Source: JAJDTT01 sp965116695 (GTDB lineage Bacteria > Acidobacteriota > UBA6911 > RPQK01 > JAJDTT01). From it: a DNA stretch of 64,000 bases. The DNA lies in the NCBI GenBank assembly GCA_965116695.1, contig OZ220706.1, forward strand, positions 4,154,001 through 4,218,000, in the 5' to 3' direction. Both the position numbers and the translations under genes were made by a program. Below are positions 40,649 to 49,270 of the stretch, one piece after another; position 1 is the stretch's first letter, and every line of letters starts with the position of its first letter. Under the pieces are notes generated by a model. That model did no database searches, was not told where the DNA came from, and saw nothing but the letters and a program-made list of their open reading frames with translations.

Positions 40649-43408
40649 TTACAGCTCCGCCCTGTCGAGATGGAAACGCAGGCGGATGGGCCGGCCCTGG
40701 ATCGGGTGGCAGTCCCGATTCCCGTTCCACTCCAGGACATGCCGGACTTCGTCGGTGGTGAGGGGCTTGCAGTCTTCTTGGCCGAATCCCTCGATGACCT
40801 TTCCGTCGGGAGCCAGAACTGCCACCTGGATCGAACCGCCTTCGGCGTCGGCGTTGACCTCCAACTCGTCGCCGATGAAGACTAGCGGTTTGGTGGTGAG
40901 AGTTCCGGTTTTCGCAGCCTGGACTGCGACGAAGCCGTCCAGCCGCAGCGTGGCCAAGCCGACTCCGCTGGACTCCGTGTCGCCGTGGTAACGGATTCCC
41001 CCGTGGCGGGTGGTGCTTCCCAGGTAGTAGATCCAAATCTGGTCGCCGACCACCAGCGGCGGCTGAAAGGCGTAGACGCTACCCCAATCCCAGTCCTGCC
41101 CATGATTGCCGTAGGAGAGGAGGATGGCTTCCCGGGCGATTCTGCCCCAGTCGTGCCCGTCTTGTTCCAACTGGTCATGGGGGATGGCGCCCCGGGGGCC
41201 GACCCGGGTCCAGGTGAGGCCGTTGCGGCTGAAGGTCAACTGGGTGTCGGCCTTATCCATCCAGAGCTTGTCCGCCGGGACGGGCGCGTCGGTCTGGCCG
41301 TGGTAGGCCTCCAGCAGTCCGATATAGACCCCCCCGTAGGGCATGATCTTCATCCCGTAATGCTGGGTTGCGAACGGTTCGTCCATCCTGGTCCGGCGGA
41401 TCACGGTGAGCTTCGGCGACCAGTGGACGAAGTCCTCGCTCTGGGTTCTGGCGATGAGCCGGATGTTGGGGGGCCCGAAGCGGAGGTAGCTCACGTAGGC
41501 GCCGGATCGCGGGTCCCAGTGGATGGAGCAGATGGTGTCGCTGTGGGGAACGACCGGATTCAGGGGCTCCGGAGTCCAGCGGATGCCGTCCGGCGAGTAG
41601 GCGACGAAGGTGGCCCAGCCGTTGGGGACCTTGGGATCCACGCCGCCGTACATCATCTTGTAGCGGCGCCGGGGATCGGGGTCGACCGGGTCCTTGAAAA
41701 CGGCCGGAGGATTGGCGTGGATGGGAGCGTCGGCGAGGTTGTTCCCGTCCCGGAGGTTGATGATCGGTTTTTTCCAGGCGAGTCCGTCCCGGGAGGTGGC
41801 GTAGCCCAGAACGCCCTCGATCTCCCAGCCGTCCGCCGTCTTCTCCTCCTTGACGAAGTAGGGGTACCACATCTTGAAGATCCCCTCCGGCTCGTCGTAA
41901 AGGACCGCGCCCCGGTTGAGCTTCTGGGTCTCCCAGGGCCGGTCGGGGACCATCAGGGGATTGTCCGGGTGCTTTACGGCCCGCTTCAGGACTTTGCGGG
42001 CTCCCTTGAGCTCCTGGATGATGTGATCGTCGATGAACAGCTCTTTGCCGTTGACGATGACGGCGTCCTCCAGGATCGCGTCGTCCAGATCCCGGAAAGG
42101 TCCCGAAGCCGGCGGCTCGCGGATGTTGTCCCTTGCGGTTGTTCGTTCCCTCCCGTTCGGTTTTCCGGCGTCCGGGGAAGGCCCATCGTTTCGCCACCAG
42201 CGCAGTTCCTGGCTTCCCCGCTCGGCGCAGGCCACGATGTCGAGCCGCCCGTCGCCGTTCAGGTCGGCCAGCAGCAACTGGTTGGCGCTGGGCCATTCCT
42301 GCTTCAGGACATGGGTCCGCCAGTGCCGGTCCCGGACCCCCGGGTTGTCGAACCACGCAACACGGCCGGGGGAACGCCAGGACGTGGCTGCGGCGTCGAG
42401 GTCCCCGTCTCCGTCCAGATCGCCGGCCACCACTTCGAAGGCGTCCTGAAAACCCCGGGCCACTACCTGCTTGGGCCAGATTCCCGCCGTCGGTTTTCCC
42501 GTGTTTTCGTACCAGGCGATCTGATGGGTGTTGGCGTCCCCGGGCTCCGCGTGCATGCCCAGGGCCATGACAATGTCCACGTCGCCGTCGCCGTCCACGT
42601 CCACCGGCTGTCCGTGGGTCGGGTAGGGCGTCGCGGGGTCCACGGAATGACGCTTCCACGACACCTTCCCGCGGTCCCGGCTTCTCCGGTTCTCGTACCA
42701 GGCCACCAGGTCCGCCTCATGAACCGTGGCCAGCAGGTCCTGGTCCCCGTCTCCGTCGAAGTCGGCCGCCCGGATGGTCAGGGTCTGGGCGGGTCCGTTG
42801 TCCCGTGCGCGAAGGTCGTCCTCGATGGGATGCCGCGGCCAGCCTCCGGTTCCGGGCCATCCCCGGTTCTCGAACCAGAAGAAATGGCTCCCCTTCCAGG
42901 CCGATGCGGCGGCATCCAGGTCTCCGTCCCCGTCCAGATCGGCCAGCGCCACGTCGTAGGCGTAGGGCATGGCGCGGGTGAGGATCAGACGCTGCCACAG
43001 CCGGCCGTCCCGCGCGTTTCCCCCATTGCGAAACCAGAGCAGATTGCCATGGAGGTTCTTGACCGCCACCACGTCCAGGTGGCCGTCGCCGTCCACGTCG
43101 CCGACGGCGTGGCGCTCCAGGCGTTCGGGGTCGTCTCTGGCGATGAAATGGCGCCGGAAGTTTCCGGAACCGTCGTTCTCCAGCCAATAGAGGGAATCGT
43201 GTCCGAAGGCGTCCGAACTGGTCAGGTCCACGTCGCCGTCGCCGTCCAGGTCCGCCGCCGCGACGCCGAAGGCATAGGTGTAGCCGTCGAGGATCAGGTG
43301 CTCGGAGAATCTGGTGGCGTGTCCCGGCAGGGAAGAGCCGGGAACCAGGGTGGCCAGGATGAAGAGAATCGGAAGTCGGGCGGGACCGGCCGGAAGAACC
43401 AGTCTCAT
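40649..43408 (-). CDS. fusion of an FG-GAP propeller and a paralog-family propeller
   Basis: 919 residues with a signal peptide (PILFILATLVPGSSLPG). Residues ~30-380 are an FG-GAP/VCBS-type propeller with calcium-loop repeats such as DLDGDGDVDLTSSDAFGHD, DVDGDGHLDVVAVKN and DLNGDGRLDIVACAE. Residues ~430-919 are a member of the propeller family: ELFIDDHIIQEL with the invariant Asp, GYATSRDGLAWKKPI, SDTICSIHWDP, and the C-terminal NADAEGGSIQVAV. Its N-terminal part is closely similar to the neighbouring gene at 43405, so duplication and fusion are visible. The last strand is missing: the codon after AEL is TAA where other members have Tyr. It overlaps the upstream gene by ATGA. Confidence 0.8.
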   Translation of the reverse strand: MRLVLPAGPARLPILFILATLVPGSSLPGHATRFSEHLILDGYTYAFGVAAADLDGDGDVDLTSSDAFGHDSLYWLENDGSGNFRRHFIARDDPERLERHAVGDVDGDGHLDVVAVKNLHGNLLWFRNGGNARDGRLWQRLILTRAMPYAYDVALADLDGDGDLDAAASAWKGSHFFWFENRGWPGTGGWPRHPIEDDLRARDNGPAQTLTIRAADFDGDGDQDLLATVHEADLVAWYENRRSRDRGKVSWKRHSVDPATPYPTHGQPVDVDGDGDVDIVMALGMHAEPGDANTHQIAWYENTGKPTAGIWPKQVVARGFQDAFEVVAGDLDGDGDLDAAATSWRSPGRVAWFDNPGVRDRHWRTHVLKQEWPSANQLLLADLNGDGRLDIVACAERGSQELRWWRNDGPSPDAGKPNGRERTTARDNIREPPASGPFRDLDDAILEDAVIVNGKELFIDDHIIQELKGARKVLKRAVKHPDNPLMVPDRPWETQKLNRGAVLYDEPEGIFKMWYPYFVKEEKTADGWEIEGVLGYATSRDGLAWKKPIINLRDGNNLADAPIHANPPAVFKDPVDPDPRRRYKMMYGGVDPKVPNGWATFVAYSPDGIRWTPEPLNPVVPHSDTICSIHWDPRSGAYVSYLRFGPPNIRLIARTQSEDFVHWSPKLTVIRRTRMDEPFATQHYGMKIMPYGGVYIGLLEAYHGQTDAPVPADKLWMDKADTQLTFSRNGLTWTRVGPRGAIPHDQLEQDGHDWGRIAREAILLSYGNHGQDWDWGSVYAFQPPLVVGDQIWIYYLGSTTRHGGIRYHGDTESSGVGLATLRLDGFVAVQAAKTGTLTTKPLVFIGDELEVNADAEGGSIQVAVLAPDGKVIEGFGQEDCKPLTTDEVRHVLEWNGNRDCHPIQGRPIRLRFHLDRAEL

Positions 43409-44667
43409 CGGGAGGCGCTTGCCGGGGAGCGTCCCGGCGGCCCCTGGTTTCGCCACCAACGAAGTTCCTGGGTGCCCTTTTCGGCGCACGCCGCGATATC
43501 GAGGCGGCCGTTGCCGTCCAGGTCCGCGATCAGGATCTGATTGGCGCTCCGCCAGTCCTGCTTCAGGAGGTGCATGGTCCAGGCTTCGCCTTTGCGGCCG
43601 TGATTCCGGAACCACGCCACCCGTCCCGGGGACCGCCAGGAAGTGGCCGCCGCGTCCAGGTCGCCGTCTCCGTCCAGATCCCCCGCCACCACCTCGAAGG
43701 CGTCCTGGAATCCGTCCCGGATCAGGTGTTTGGTCCAGGCGCCTGCCGCCGGGGTCCCATTGTTCTCGTACCACGCGATCTGGTGAGTGGTCCCGTCCCC
43801 GGGCTTCCCGTGCATGCCCATGGCCATCAGGATGTCGAGGTCGCCGTCGCCGTCCATGTCCACCGGCTGTCCGTGGATGGGATTGCGGGTCCGGTCGTCC
43901 ACGACGTGCCTGGCCCAGACCACGGGCTTCCCGTACAAGCGCGGCCAGGCCGCTGCGGTCGCGGTGGAGGGCCGGTTCTCGTACCAGATGGTGAGGTCGG
44001 CCCCGGGCGCGGTTCCCAGGAGGTCCAGGTCCCCATCCCCGTCGAAGTCGCCGGCCCGCATGGTCCGGGTCCTGGAGGGTACGTTGTCCCGTCCGCGGAT
44101 GTCGGCATCGATCCGATGCCTGTGCCAGCCTCTCCGCCCGGGCCATCCGGTATTCTCGAACCAGTAGAAGTGGCTTCCCTTCCAGCCGGACGCAGCCGCA
44201 TCCAGATCCCCGTCGCCGTCCAGGTCGCCCAGCACCACGTCGTAGGCGTAGGGCATGCCCTGGGTGAGGACGACCCTCTGCCAGAGCCGGCCATCCTGGG
44301 GCGTCCCGTTGTTCCGGAACCAGAGGAGGTCGCCGTAGAGGTTCTTGACGATGACCACGTCCAGGTCCCCGTCGGCGTCGACATCTCCCAGGGCATGGCG
44401 TTCCAGCCGCTCGGGATCGTCCCGTTGAATGAAAAACTTCGTGAATTCTCCGGTCCCGTCGTTCTGGAACCAGTAGAGGGAATCGTGCCCGAAGGCGTCG
44501 GCGCTGGTCAGATCCACGTCGCCGTCGCCGTCCAGGTCGCCGGCTCCAAGTCCGTAGGTGTAGGTGTAACCGTCCTGAATCAGGTGCTCCGAAAATCGGG
44601 GCGCTTGGGCCAGGAGCGGTAGCGCCAGGAAGATGGCGGTGAAGACGAGGGCTACGACGCCGTGCAT
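43405..44667 (-). CDS. secreted FG-GAP/VCBS repeat protein
   Basis: 420 residues with a signal peptide (VFTAIFLALPLLAQA). It consists only of the FG-GAP propeller: DLDGDGDVDLTSADAFGHD, DVDADGDLDVVIVKN, DLDGDGDLDAAASGWKGSH, DFDGDGDLDLLGTAPGADL, DLDGDGDLDAAATSWRSPG and DLDGNGRLDIAACAEKGTQ, each a calcium-binding loop. It is a tandem duplicate of the N-terminal half of the fusion gene. The stop overlaps the fusion start (ATGA), so the two are translationally coupled. Probable function is calcium-dependent protein or glycan binding outside the cell. Upstream of it lies the divergent small gene at 44772. Confidence 0.88.
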   Translation of the reverse strand: MHGVVALVFTAIFLALPLLAQAPRFSEHLIQDGYTYTYGLGAGDLDGDGDVDLTSADAFGHDSLYWFQNDGTGEFTKFFIQRDDPERLERHALGDVDADGDLDVVIVKNLYGDLLWFRNNGTPQDGRLWQRVVLTQGMPYAYDVVLGDLDGDGDLDAAASGWKGSHFYWFENTGWPGRRGWHRHRIDADIRGRDNVPSRTRTMRAGDFDGDGDLDLLGTAPGADLTIWYENRPSTATAAAWPRLYGKPVVWARHVVDDRTRNPIHGQPVDMDGDGDLDILMAMGMHGKPGDGTTHQIAWYENNGTPAAGAWTKHLIRDGFQDAFEVVAGDLDGDGDLDAAATSWRSPGRVAWFRNHGRKGEAWTMHLLKQDWRSANQILIADLDGNGRLDIAACAEKGTQELRWWRNQGPPGRSPASASR

Positions 44668-44771
44668 GGTTTGTCCTTGGTCCGCAATCTGTCACAGTCG
44701 GGGTATCATTGCAACGGGCCGGACAGTAATGCCCACTCGAATGGGAGTGACAGAAAGGAAAGAAGCCAAAG

Positions 44772-45026
44772 ATGCCGATCCATCATTTCACGCTGATCGT
44801 CGATGGCCCCGATCTCCAGGATGATGCGTCGATCGACGCGTTGTTCGAAGCGGGATGCGACGACGCGACGGTTGGCCGAACCGGTGGAATCCAATACCTC
44901 GACTTCGACCGGGACGCGGCCACCCGCGACGAAGCGATCCGATCAGCGTTGACCGATGTAGGACGAGTCGATGGTGCCCATGTCGTTCGGATTGCGACCG
45001 CCGAACCGCGTCCCGCGGTTACGTGA
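44772..45026 (+). CDS. small protein of unknown function, conserved type
   Basis: 84 residues beginning MPIHHFTLIVDGPDLQDD, with SIDALFEAGCDDATVGRTGG and IQYLDFDRDAATRDEAI. The alternating strand/helix pattern suggests a compact ferredoxin-like alpha/beta fold. Proteins of this size with the FTLIVDG and EAGCDDATVG elements are familiar to me as uncharacterised bacterial genes. No signal or membrane segment. A purine-rich site (GGAAAG) precedes the start. It is divergent from the FG-GAP gene, and a strong hairpin begins at its stop codon. Function unknown. Confidence 0.7.
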   Translation: MPIHHFTLIVDGPDLQDDASIDALFEAGCDDATVGRTGGIQYLDFDRDAATRDEAIRSALTDVGRVDGAHVVRIATAEPRPAVT

Positions 45027-45052
45027 GACTCTGTTTGGCGAAACGAGTCTCA
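45024..45052 (+). terminator. hairpin at the stop of the 84-residue gene
   Basis: TGAGACTC and GAGTCTCA (45024-45031 and 45045-45052) enclose GTTT-GGCG-AAAC, giving a 12-bp stem with one bulged base. It overlaps the stop codon and is probably the terminator of this gene, although no T-run follows. Confidence 0.55.
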
Positions 45053-45076
45053 GTCGGAATGCGAAACATGTTCGAT

Positions 45077-46795
45077 TTACTGCTCTTGTCGAATGGATTC
45101 CGTAGCGCCACCGCCGGGACGGGATGAGTATGACCTGCCGCGCAAATCTCGTCCCTTGGCGCGAAGAGGTTCAAGCTTCCCTCCCTCCTGCAGACGGTAG
45201 TAGAAATCAGTCGCGACTCCCTCGAAAGCCTGGACCATTCCGCTACGCCAGCGGACGATCAGCTTCGTCGCCTCCGTCAACTCTCCGAGGCCGAAATGGA
45301 GCCGGGCGTCGTTGGTGGCTTGATAGCTCGATCCTCCCTGGACCTCCTGCAACTGGCTCCAGTCCCCGGCCTGAAGAATCACTCGGGTGCCGATGGCGCT
45401 CCGGTTTGACGGATTTCCCTCCAGTGCCAGGTTCAACCAGTGTCCGGCGCCTGCCGCGCCCTCGTTGCGAAAGAGTGAGGGGCGCGCATCCAGGTTGTTG
45501 ACGGCCACGTCCAGATCGCCGTCATTGTCGAAATCGGCGAAAGCCGCTCCCCGGCTGGACCAGGTCTTCGACAGATCCTCACCCCATTCTCCCGCCGCCT
45601 CCCGGAACTTGCCGTTCCCCTGATTCCGAAAAAGGAGCTTGCGCTGGGCGAAGCGGGTGCCCGTTTCGTAGCCGTCCACCTGCGGATAGATGTGCCCGTT
45701 GGAAACGAACAGGTCCAGCCGGCCGTCGTTGTCCAGGTCGGCGAAGTGGACCCCCCAGCCCAGGAACTGCCAACTGGGGAAGGCCACCTCCGCGGCGTAG
45801 GTGACGTCGCGGAACAGCCGTCCTCTCCGGTTGCGGTAGAGGGTGTGGTAATCGTCGGAGAAGTTGGTGACGTAAAGATCCAGAAAGCCGTCCCGGTCGT
45901 AATCGCCGAAGGCCACTCCCATCCCCGCCTGCTCCCGGCCGTCCTGGTTGTAGGCGACCCCTCCCAGTGCCGCTACCTCCAGGAAACGCCCGTCCCCCCG
46001 GTTTTGGAACAGGAAGTTGGCCATGGAGTCGTTGGCCACGTAGAGGTCCGGGTCCCCGTCGTTGTCGTAGTCGCCCCAGACGGCGCCGAGGCCGTAGGCG
46101 GGCGAAACCTCCATGCCCGCCCCCGATGTCATCTGGGAAAAGGTCCCGTCCCCGCGGTTGCGATAGAGTGCGTCGGGAGCGGCAACCATCTCCTTGGGAC
46201 CGCAATGGACCGTAATTCCCCGGTAGTTGCACTCGGGTGGACGTGGCGAGTGGGGATCGAATTCCACGTAGTTGGCGACATAGAGGTCGATCCAGCCGTC
46301 CCCGTCGAAGTCACTGAAGGCGGCCGACGAACTCCAGCGCGGATTCCCGGCCCCGCTGCCGGCGGTGACGTCGGTGAAGGTGCCGTAGCCGTTGTTGCGG
46401 TAGAGGATGTTGGGACCGAAGTTGCAGAGGTAGAGTTCGGGCCAGCCGTCGTTGTCCACGTCCCCCACCGCGGCTCCCATGCCCCAGTGGGGACTGGTCA
46501 GGCCGGATCCGGCGGTGACGCCGGTGAAGGTGCCGTCGCCGTTGTTGCGATAGAGGGCGTTGGAAACGCTCCGCCTGCCGGCCAGCAGCTCGTTCCAGAT
46601 GCCCCCGTTTACCAGGTAGAGGTCGGGCCAGCCGTCCCGGTCGTAGTCGATCCAGGCGACCCCGCCGCCGATGGTCTCCAGGATGTATTTCTTCTCGGGA
46701 CTCCCGCTGTGGTGCCGGAAATCGAGGCCCGCCTCAGGGGCGACGTCCAGGAAACGAATGCCCAGCAGGAGAAGAATGCTGCCGAAAACGGTCAT
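45077..46795 (-). CDS. CRTAC1-like FG-GAP/ASPIC-UnbV protein
   Basis: 572 residues. FG-GAP calcium loops repeat through the first ~470 residues (DYDRDGWPDLYLVNGG, DVDNDGWPELYLCNFG, DFDGDGWIDLYVANYV, DYDNDGDPDLYVAND, DLDNDGRLDLFVSNGH), and the C-terminus has an ASPIC/UnbV domain (IGTRVILQAG, LHFGLGELTEATKLIVRW). This is the CRTAC1-like family, secreted and found near TPR proteins and oxidative enzymes. The N-terminus is a signal or anchor stretch (GSILLLLGIRFLDVAP). It has no partner on its strand beyond the PIN toxin gene 6 bases upstream. Function likely adhesion or binding of a ligand; unproven. Confidence 0.88.
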   Translation of the reverse strand: MTVFGSILLLLGIRFLDVAPEAGLDFRHHSGSPEKKYILETIGGGVAWIDYDRDGWPDLYLVNGGIWNELLAGRRSVSNALYRNNGDGTFTGVTAGSGLTSPHWGMGAAVGDVDNDGWPELYLCNFGPNILYRNNGYGTFTDVTAGSGAGNPRWSSSAAFSDFDGDGWIDLYVANYVEFDPHSPRPPECNYRGITVHCGPKEMVAAPDALYRNRGDGTFSQMTSGAGMEVSPAYGLGAVWGDYDNDGDPDLYVANDSMANFLFQNRGDGRFLEVAALGGVAYNQDGREQAGMGVAFGDYDRDGFLDLYVTNFSDDYHTLYRNRRGRLFRDVTYAAEVAFPSWQFLGWGVHFADLDNDGRLDLFVSNGHIYPQVDGYETGTRFAQRKLLFRNQGNGKFREAAGEWGEDLSKTWSSRGAAFADFDNDGDLDVAVNNLDARPSLFRNEGAAGAGHWLNLALEGNPSNRSAIGTRVILQAGDWSQLQEVQGGSSYQATNDARLHFGLGELTEATKLIVRWRSGMVQAFEGVATDFYYRLQEGGKLEPLRAKGRDLRGRSYSSRPGGGATESIRQEQ

Positions 46796-46801
46796 CGGGG
46801 A

Positions 46802-47212
46802 CTACGATGGAATGACCTCAAAGTAGCGTCTACCCGCGAGGCGATAGATTTGAAAGTCGCTGTCCAGAGTCAGGATCCGGTTCAGCTTCAGCTTCTCCGC
46901 CGCCGCCACCAGGGTAGCGTCCGCGAGATCCATGGGAACGTCCACGTATTTTTTCATCAACGCTCGGGTGCGGCGAAGCAAGGACTGATCCAAATCGACC
47001 AGTTGAAGATCATCCCGGGCGAGAAGCTTCCACAATGCCTCTTGGGCCGGCCAGCCTCCGGCCCTACCCAGCAGATATATCGCCTCGGTAAGCGCCGGCC
47101 AAGTCGTCAGCATCGGGCCGGTCAGTGAGGACAACGCTTCCACGCAGATCCGGTGGTCAGGTTCGCCGCGGTCGATGATCGCAATCAGGGGACCCGCATC
47201 GACCAGAATCAA
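46802..47212 (-). CDS. VapC-type PIN-domain toxin, second locus
   Basis: 136 residues. The acidic residues of the PIN site are visible in LVDAGPLIAI (Asp5), ALTEAIYLLG (Glu), MDLADATLVAAAEK (Asp) and LTLDSDFQIY (Asp). It is a probable RNA-cleaving toxin, paired with the ribbon-helix-helix gene below it (ATGA overlap). It lies next to the CRTAC1-like gene but is not functionally linked to it. It is less similar to the VapC at 16358 than to other family members, so the two loci probably arrived separately. Confidence 0.85.
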   Translation of the reverse strand: MILVDAGPLIAIIDRGEPDHRICVEALSSLTGPMLTTWPALTEAIYLLGRAGGWPAQEALWKLLARDDLQLVDLDQSLLRRTRALMKKYVDVPMDLADATLVAAAEKLKLNRILTLDSDFQIYRLAGRRYFEVIPS

Positions 47213-47457
47213 GAGCCGCTTCCTTTTCGCTGCAACAGGGATTCGGCGAATGCGCGGCCCGATTTCCGGGCGCGTCCACCTTTGCTCTCAATGGTTCCAG
47301 CGACATCGATCACCCTTGTGTCGAGTCGATGTCCCAGGATGAGACGGCAACGTTCCTGCACAGCGCGGCGGATGATGCTGGAAACCGAATCACCGCTGAT
47401 TCGTGCCGCCTCTTCAAGTTCGCCTTCCATCCGTTCACTTAGTCGTACGCTCTTCAT
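47209..47457 (-). CDS. ribbon-helix-helix antitoxin
   Basis: 82 residues beginning KSVRLSERMEGELEEAA, a ribbon-helix-helix DNA-binding N-terminus with SGDSVSSIIRRAVQERC as its second helix, then a basic C-terminal part. It should neutralise the PIN toxin, whose start overlaps its stop. Upstream lie ACAAT and ATTGT half sites 9 bases apart at about 47477-47495, a possible operator. Start chosen at the ATG at 47457. Function inferred from position and fold. Confidence 0.8.
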   Translation of the reverse strand: MKSVRLSERMEGELEEAARISGDSVSSIIRRAVQERCRLILGHRLDTRVIDVAGTIESKGGRARKSGRAFAESLLQRKGSGS

Positions 47458-47775
47458 CTATTCCCTTTCGTATCACAATCATATTCACATTGTATAACAC
47501 TTGGCCTGGCATGGCCAGACGGGACAGCGCGTCCGTCCTGGCTGGACTCGCTACGAATTTGCGGTACGGGCGCTCCGGACATTCGGTGGGCCTCCGTTCG
47601 GGAGAGTTCCATAGAATACGTCAGCCCATTGACCCAGGTGCGGACGTTGCAGACAATTGCAGGAACGCCTTTGGGTTGTCCAAAATCCAGGCCACTCTCA
47701 TAATGGATTTCTAACGCTCACCCAATTTCCAGGTCATTTCTCACGGAATGTCCAGATGCTGATGGAGAAGGAAAA
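47458..47775. other. 318-base region between divergent genes
   Basis: It holds the antitoxin promoter with a partial inverted repeat (ACAAT/ATTGT near 47477-47495) on one side and a good ribosome site (GGAGAAGG) for the oxidoreductase on the other. I found no convincing gene or RNA; the short open frames are not protein-like. Confidence 0.5.
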
Positions 47776-49251
47776 ATGACGAAACAGTGGAAGCGCCGGA
47801 GTTTTCTCAGCACCGCGGGCCGCGCCGCGGCAGGGTTGGTGATTCTCCCCAACAGCCGTTCGGTCTGGGGCTACCCGGCCAACGAAAGGCTCAATATCGC
47901 CGCAGTCGGCGTCGGCGGGATGGGAACGTGGAACCTCGCCAACTTCGCGGGGGAGAACGTGGAGTACTCGACCGGTATGCGAGTCAAGCCGTCGTCACAA
48001 CCGGAGATGACCGGAGAGAACATCGTGGCGATCTGCGACACCGACGAGCGGTCGGCGGACGAATCGGCTCCCAGGCGCCGGAATCCTCCCGGACACGTCC
48101 TCGCCCGCTATGGACAGGCGAAGAAGTTCAACGATTACCGGCAGATGCTCGACGAGATGGACCGCGAGATCGACGCCGTGGTGGTGTCGACTCCCGATCA
48201 CACCCACGCTCCGGCGAGCCTTGCGGCGATGCAGCGCGGCAAGCATGTCTACTCCGAAAAACCGGGAGCCATCTCGGTCTACGAAGCCCGCATGCTGGCC
48301 AAGCTCGCCGCTGAGAAGAACGTGGCGACGCAGTTGGGAACCCAGATCCACGCCTCGGACAACTTCCGCCGCATCGTCGAGCTGGTCCAGGGCGGAGCTA
48401 TCGGCGCGGTGGAGGAATGCCATATCTTTGTCGGCGGGGGACGCAGCCCGAAGAACCGTCCGACGGAGACGCCGCCCGTCCCCAAAGGGCTTCACTGGGA
48501 CCTCTTCGTGGGAACGGCGCCTTACCGTCCCTACCATCCCACCTATTCCCGCGGCTGCGGCGGCAACTGGCAAAGCTGGTGGGATTTCGGCATCGGTGGA
48601 CTCGGCAACACCGCCACCCACTACTTCAACCTGGCCTTCTGGGCCCTGAAACTCCGTTATCCCGTCTCGGTGGAAGCCGAGGGGCCGCCGCCGCATCCTG
48701 AGATGGCTCCCGAGCGGATCCATGTCCGCTACCGGTTCCCGGCCCGCGGAGAGATGCCGCCCGTCACTCTGACCTGGACGCGAGGCGGTCAACCGCCCCG
48801 GGTGGTTGCCGAGAACGACTTTCCCGACTGGGCCTGGGGGGTCTTTGTGGGCACCGAGGGAATGCTGCTGGTGAATTACCCGCAGCGGATGCTCTGGCCA
48901 TCGGACAAGTTCGCCAAATTTCAGCCGCCCAAGCCCAGCATCCCCCCGTCCGTCGGCAAGGAAATCGGCCGCCGTCCCGAGTGGATGGCCGCCTACAAGC
49001 ATCACGAGGAATGGCGTCGAACCGCCGAGGTGGGGCATCGCGCCGAGTGGATCGCCGCCTGCAAGACAGGGAGCCCGACGAGCAGCCACTTCGGCTATTC
49101 CGGCCCCCTCTCGGAGGCGGTCAACCTGGGCGCCGTGGCCCACCGGAGCGGCGCCAAACTCGAGTGGGACGCCGAGAACCTGCGAGTCACCAACTCTCCG
49201 GAGGCGACCGCGCTGCTGAGACGGGAATACCGTTCCGGCTGGGCGCTGTGA
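47776..49251 (+). CDS. Tat-exported Gfo/Idh/MocA oxidoreductase, second copy
   Basis: 491 residues. The Tat signal is KRRSFLSTAGRAAAGL, followed by the nucleotide-binding motif IAAVGVGGMGTWNL, VVVSTPDHTHAP, YSEKPGAISVYEA with the EKP motif, and WWDFGIGGLGNTATHYFN on the substrate side. It differs from the 26146 protein in length and in the C-terminal half, so it probably has another substrate. Dehydrogenation of a sugar in the periplasm is likely. It precedes the paralog-family propeller genes and may act on the same glycan, but it is on the opposite strand from the nearest of them. Confidence 0.9.
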   Translation: MTKQWKRRSFLSTAGRAAAGLVILPNSRSVWGYPANERLNIAAVGVGGMGTWNLANFAGENVEYSTGMRVKPSSQPEMTGENIVAICDTDERSADESAPRRRNPPGHVLARYGQAKKFNDYRQMLDEMDREIDAVVVSTPDHTHAPASLAAMQRGKHVYSEKPGAISVYEARMLAKLAAEKNVATQLGTQIHASDNFRRIVELVQGGAIGAVEECHIFVGGGRSPKNRPTETPPVPKGLHWDLFVGTAPYRPYHPTYSRGCGGNWQSWWDFGIGGLGNTATHYFNLAFWALKLRYPVSVEAEGPPPHPEMAPERIHVRYRFPARGEMPPVTLTWTRGGQPPRVVAENDFPDWAWGVFVGTEGMLLVNYPQRMLWPSDKFAKFQPPKPSIPPSVGKEIGRRPEWMAAYKHHEEWRRTAEVGHRAEWIAACKTGSPTSSHFGYSGPLSEAVNLGAVAHRSGAKLEWDAENLRVTNSPEATALLRREYRSGWAL

Positions 49252-49270
49252 TCTCGATTGAGATTCCGGT

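Noticed and set aside
47458..47775. Hidden small gene or RNA between the antitoxin and the oxidoreductase
   Set aside because: Only short low-quality frames; one short inverted repeat is better explained as an operator.
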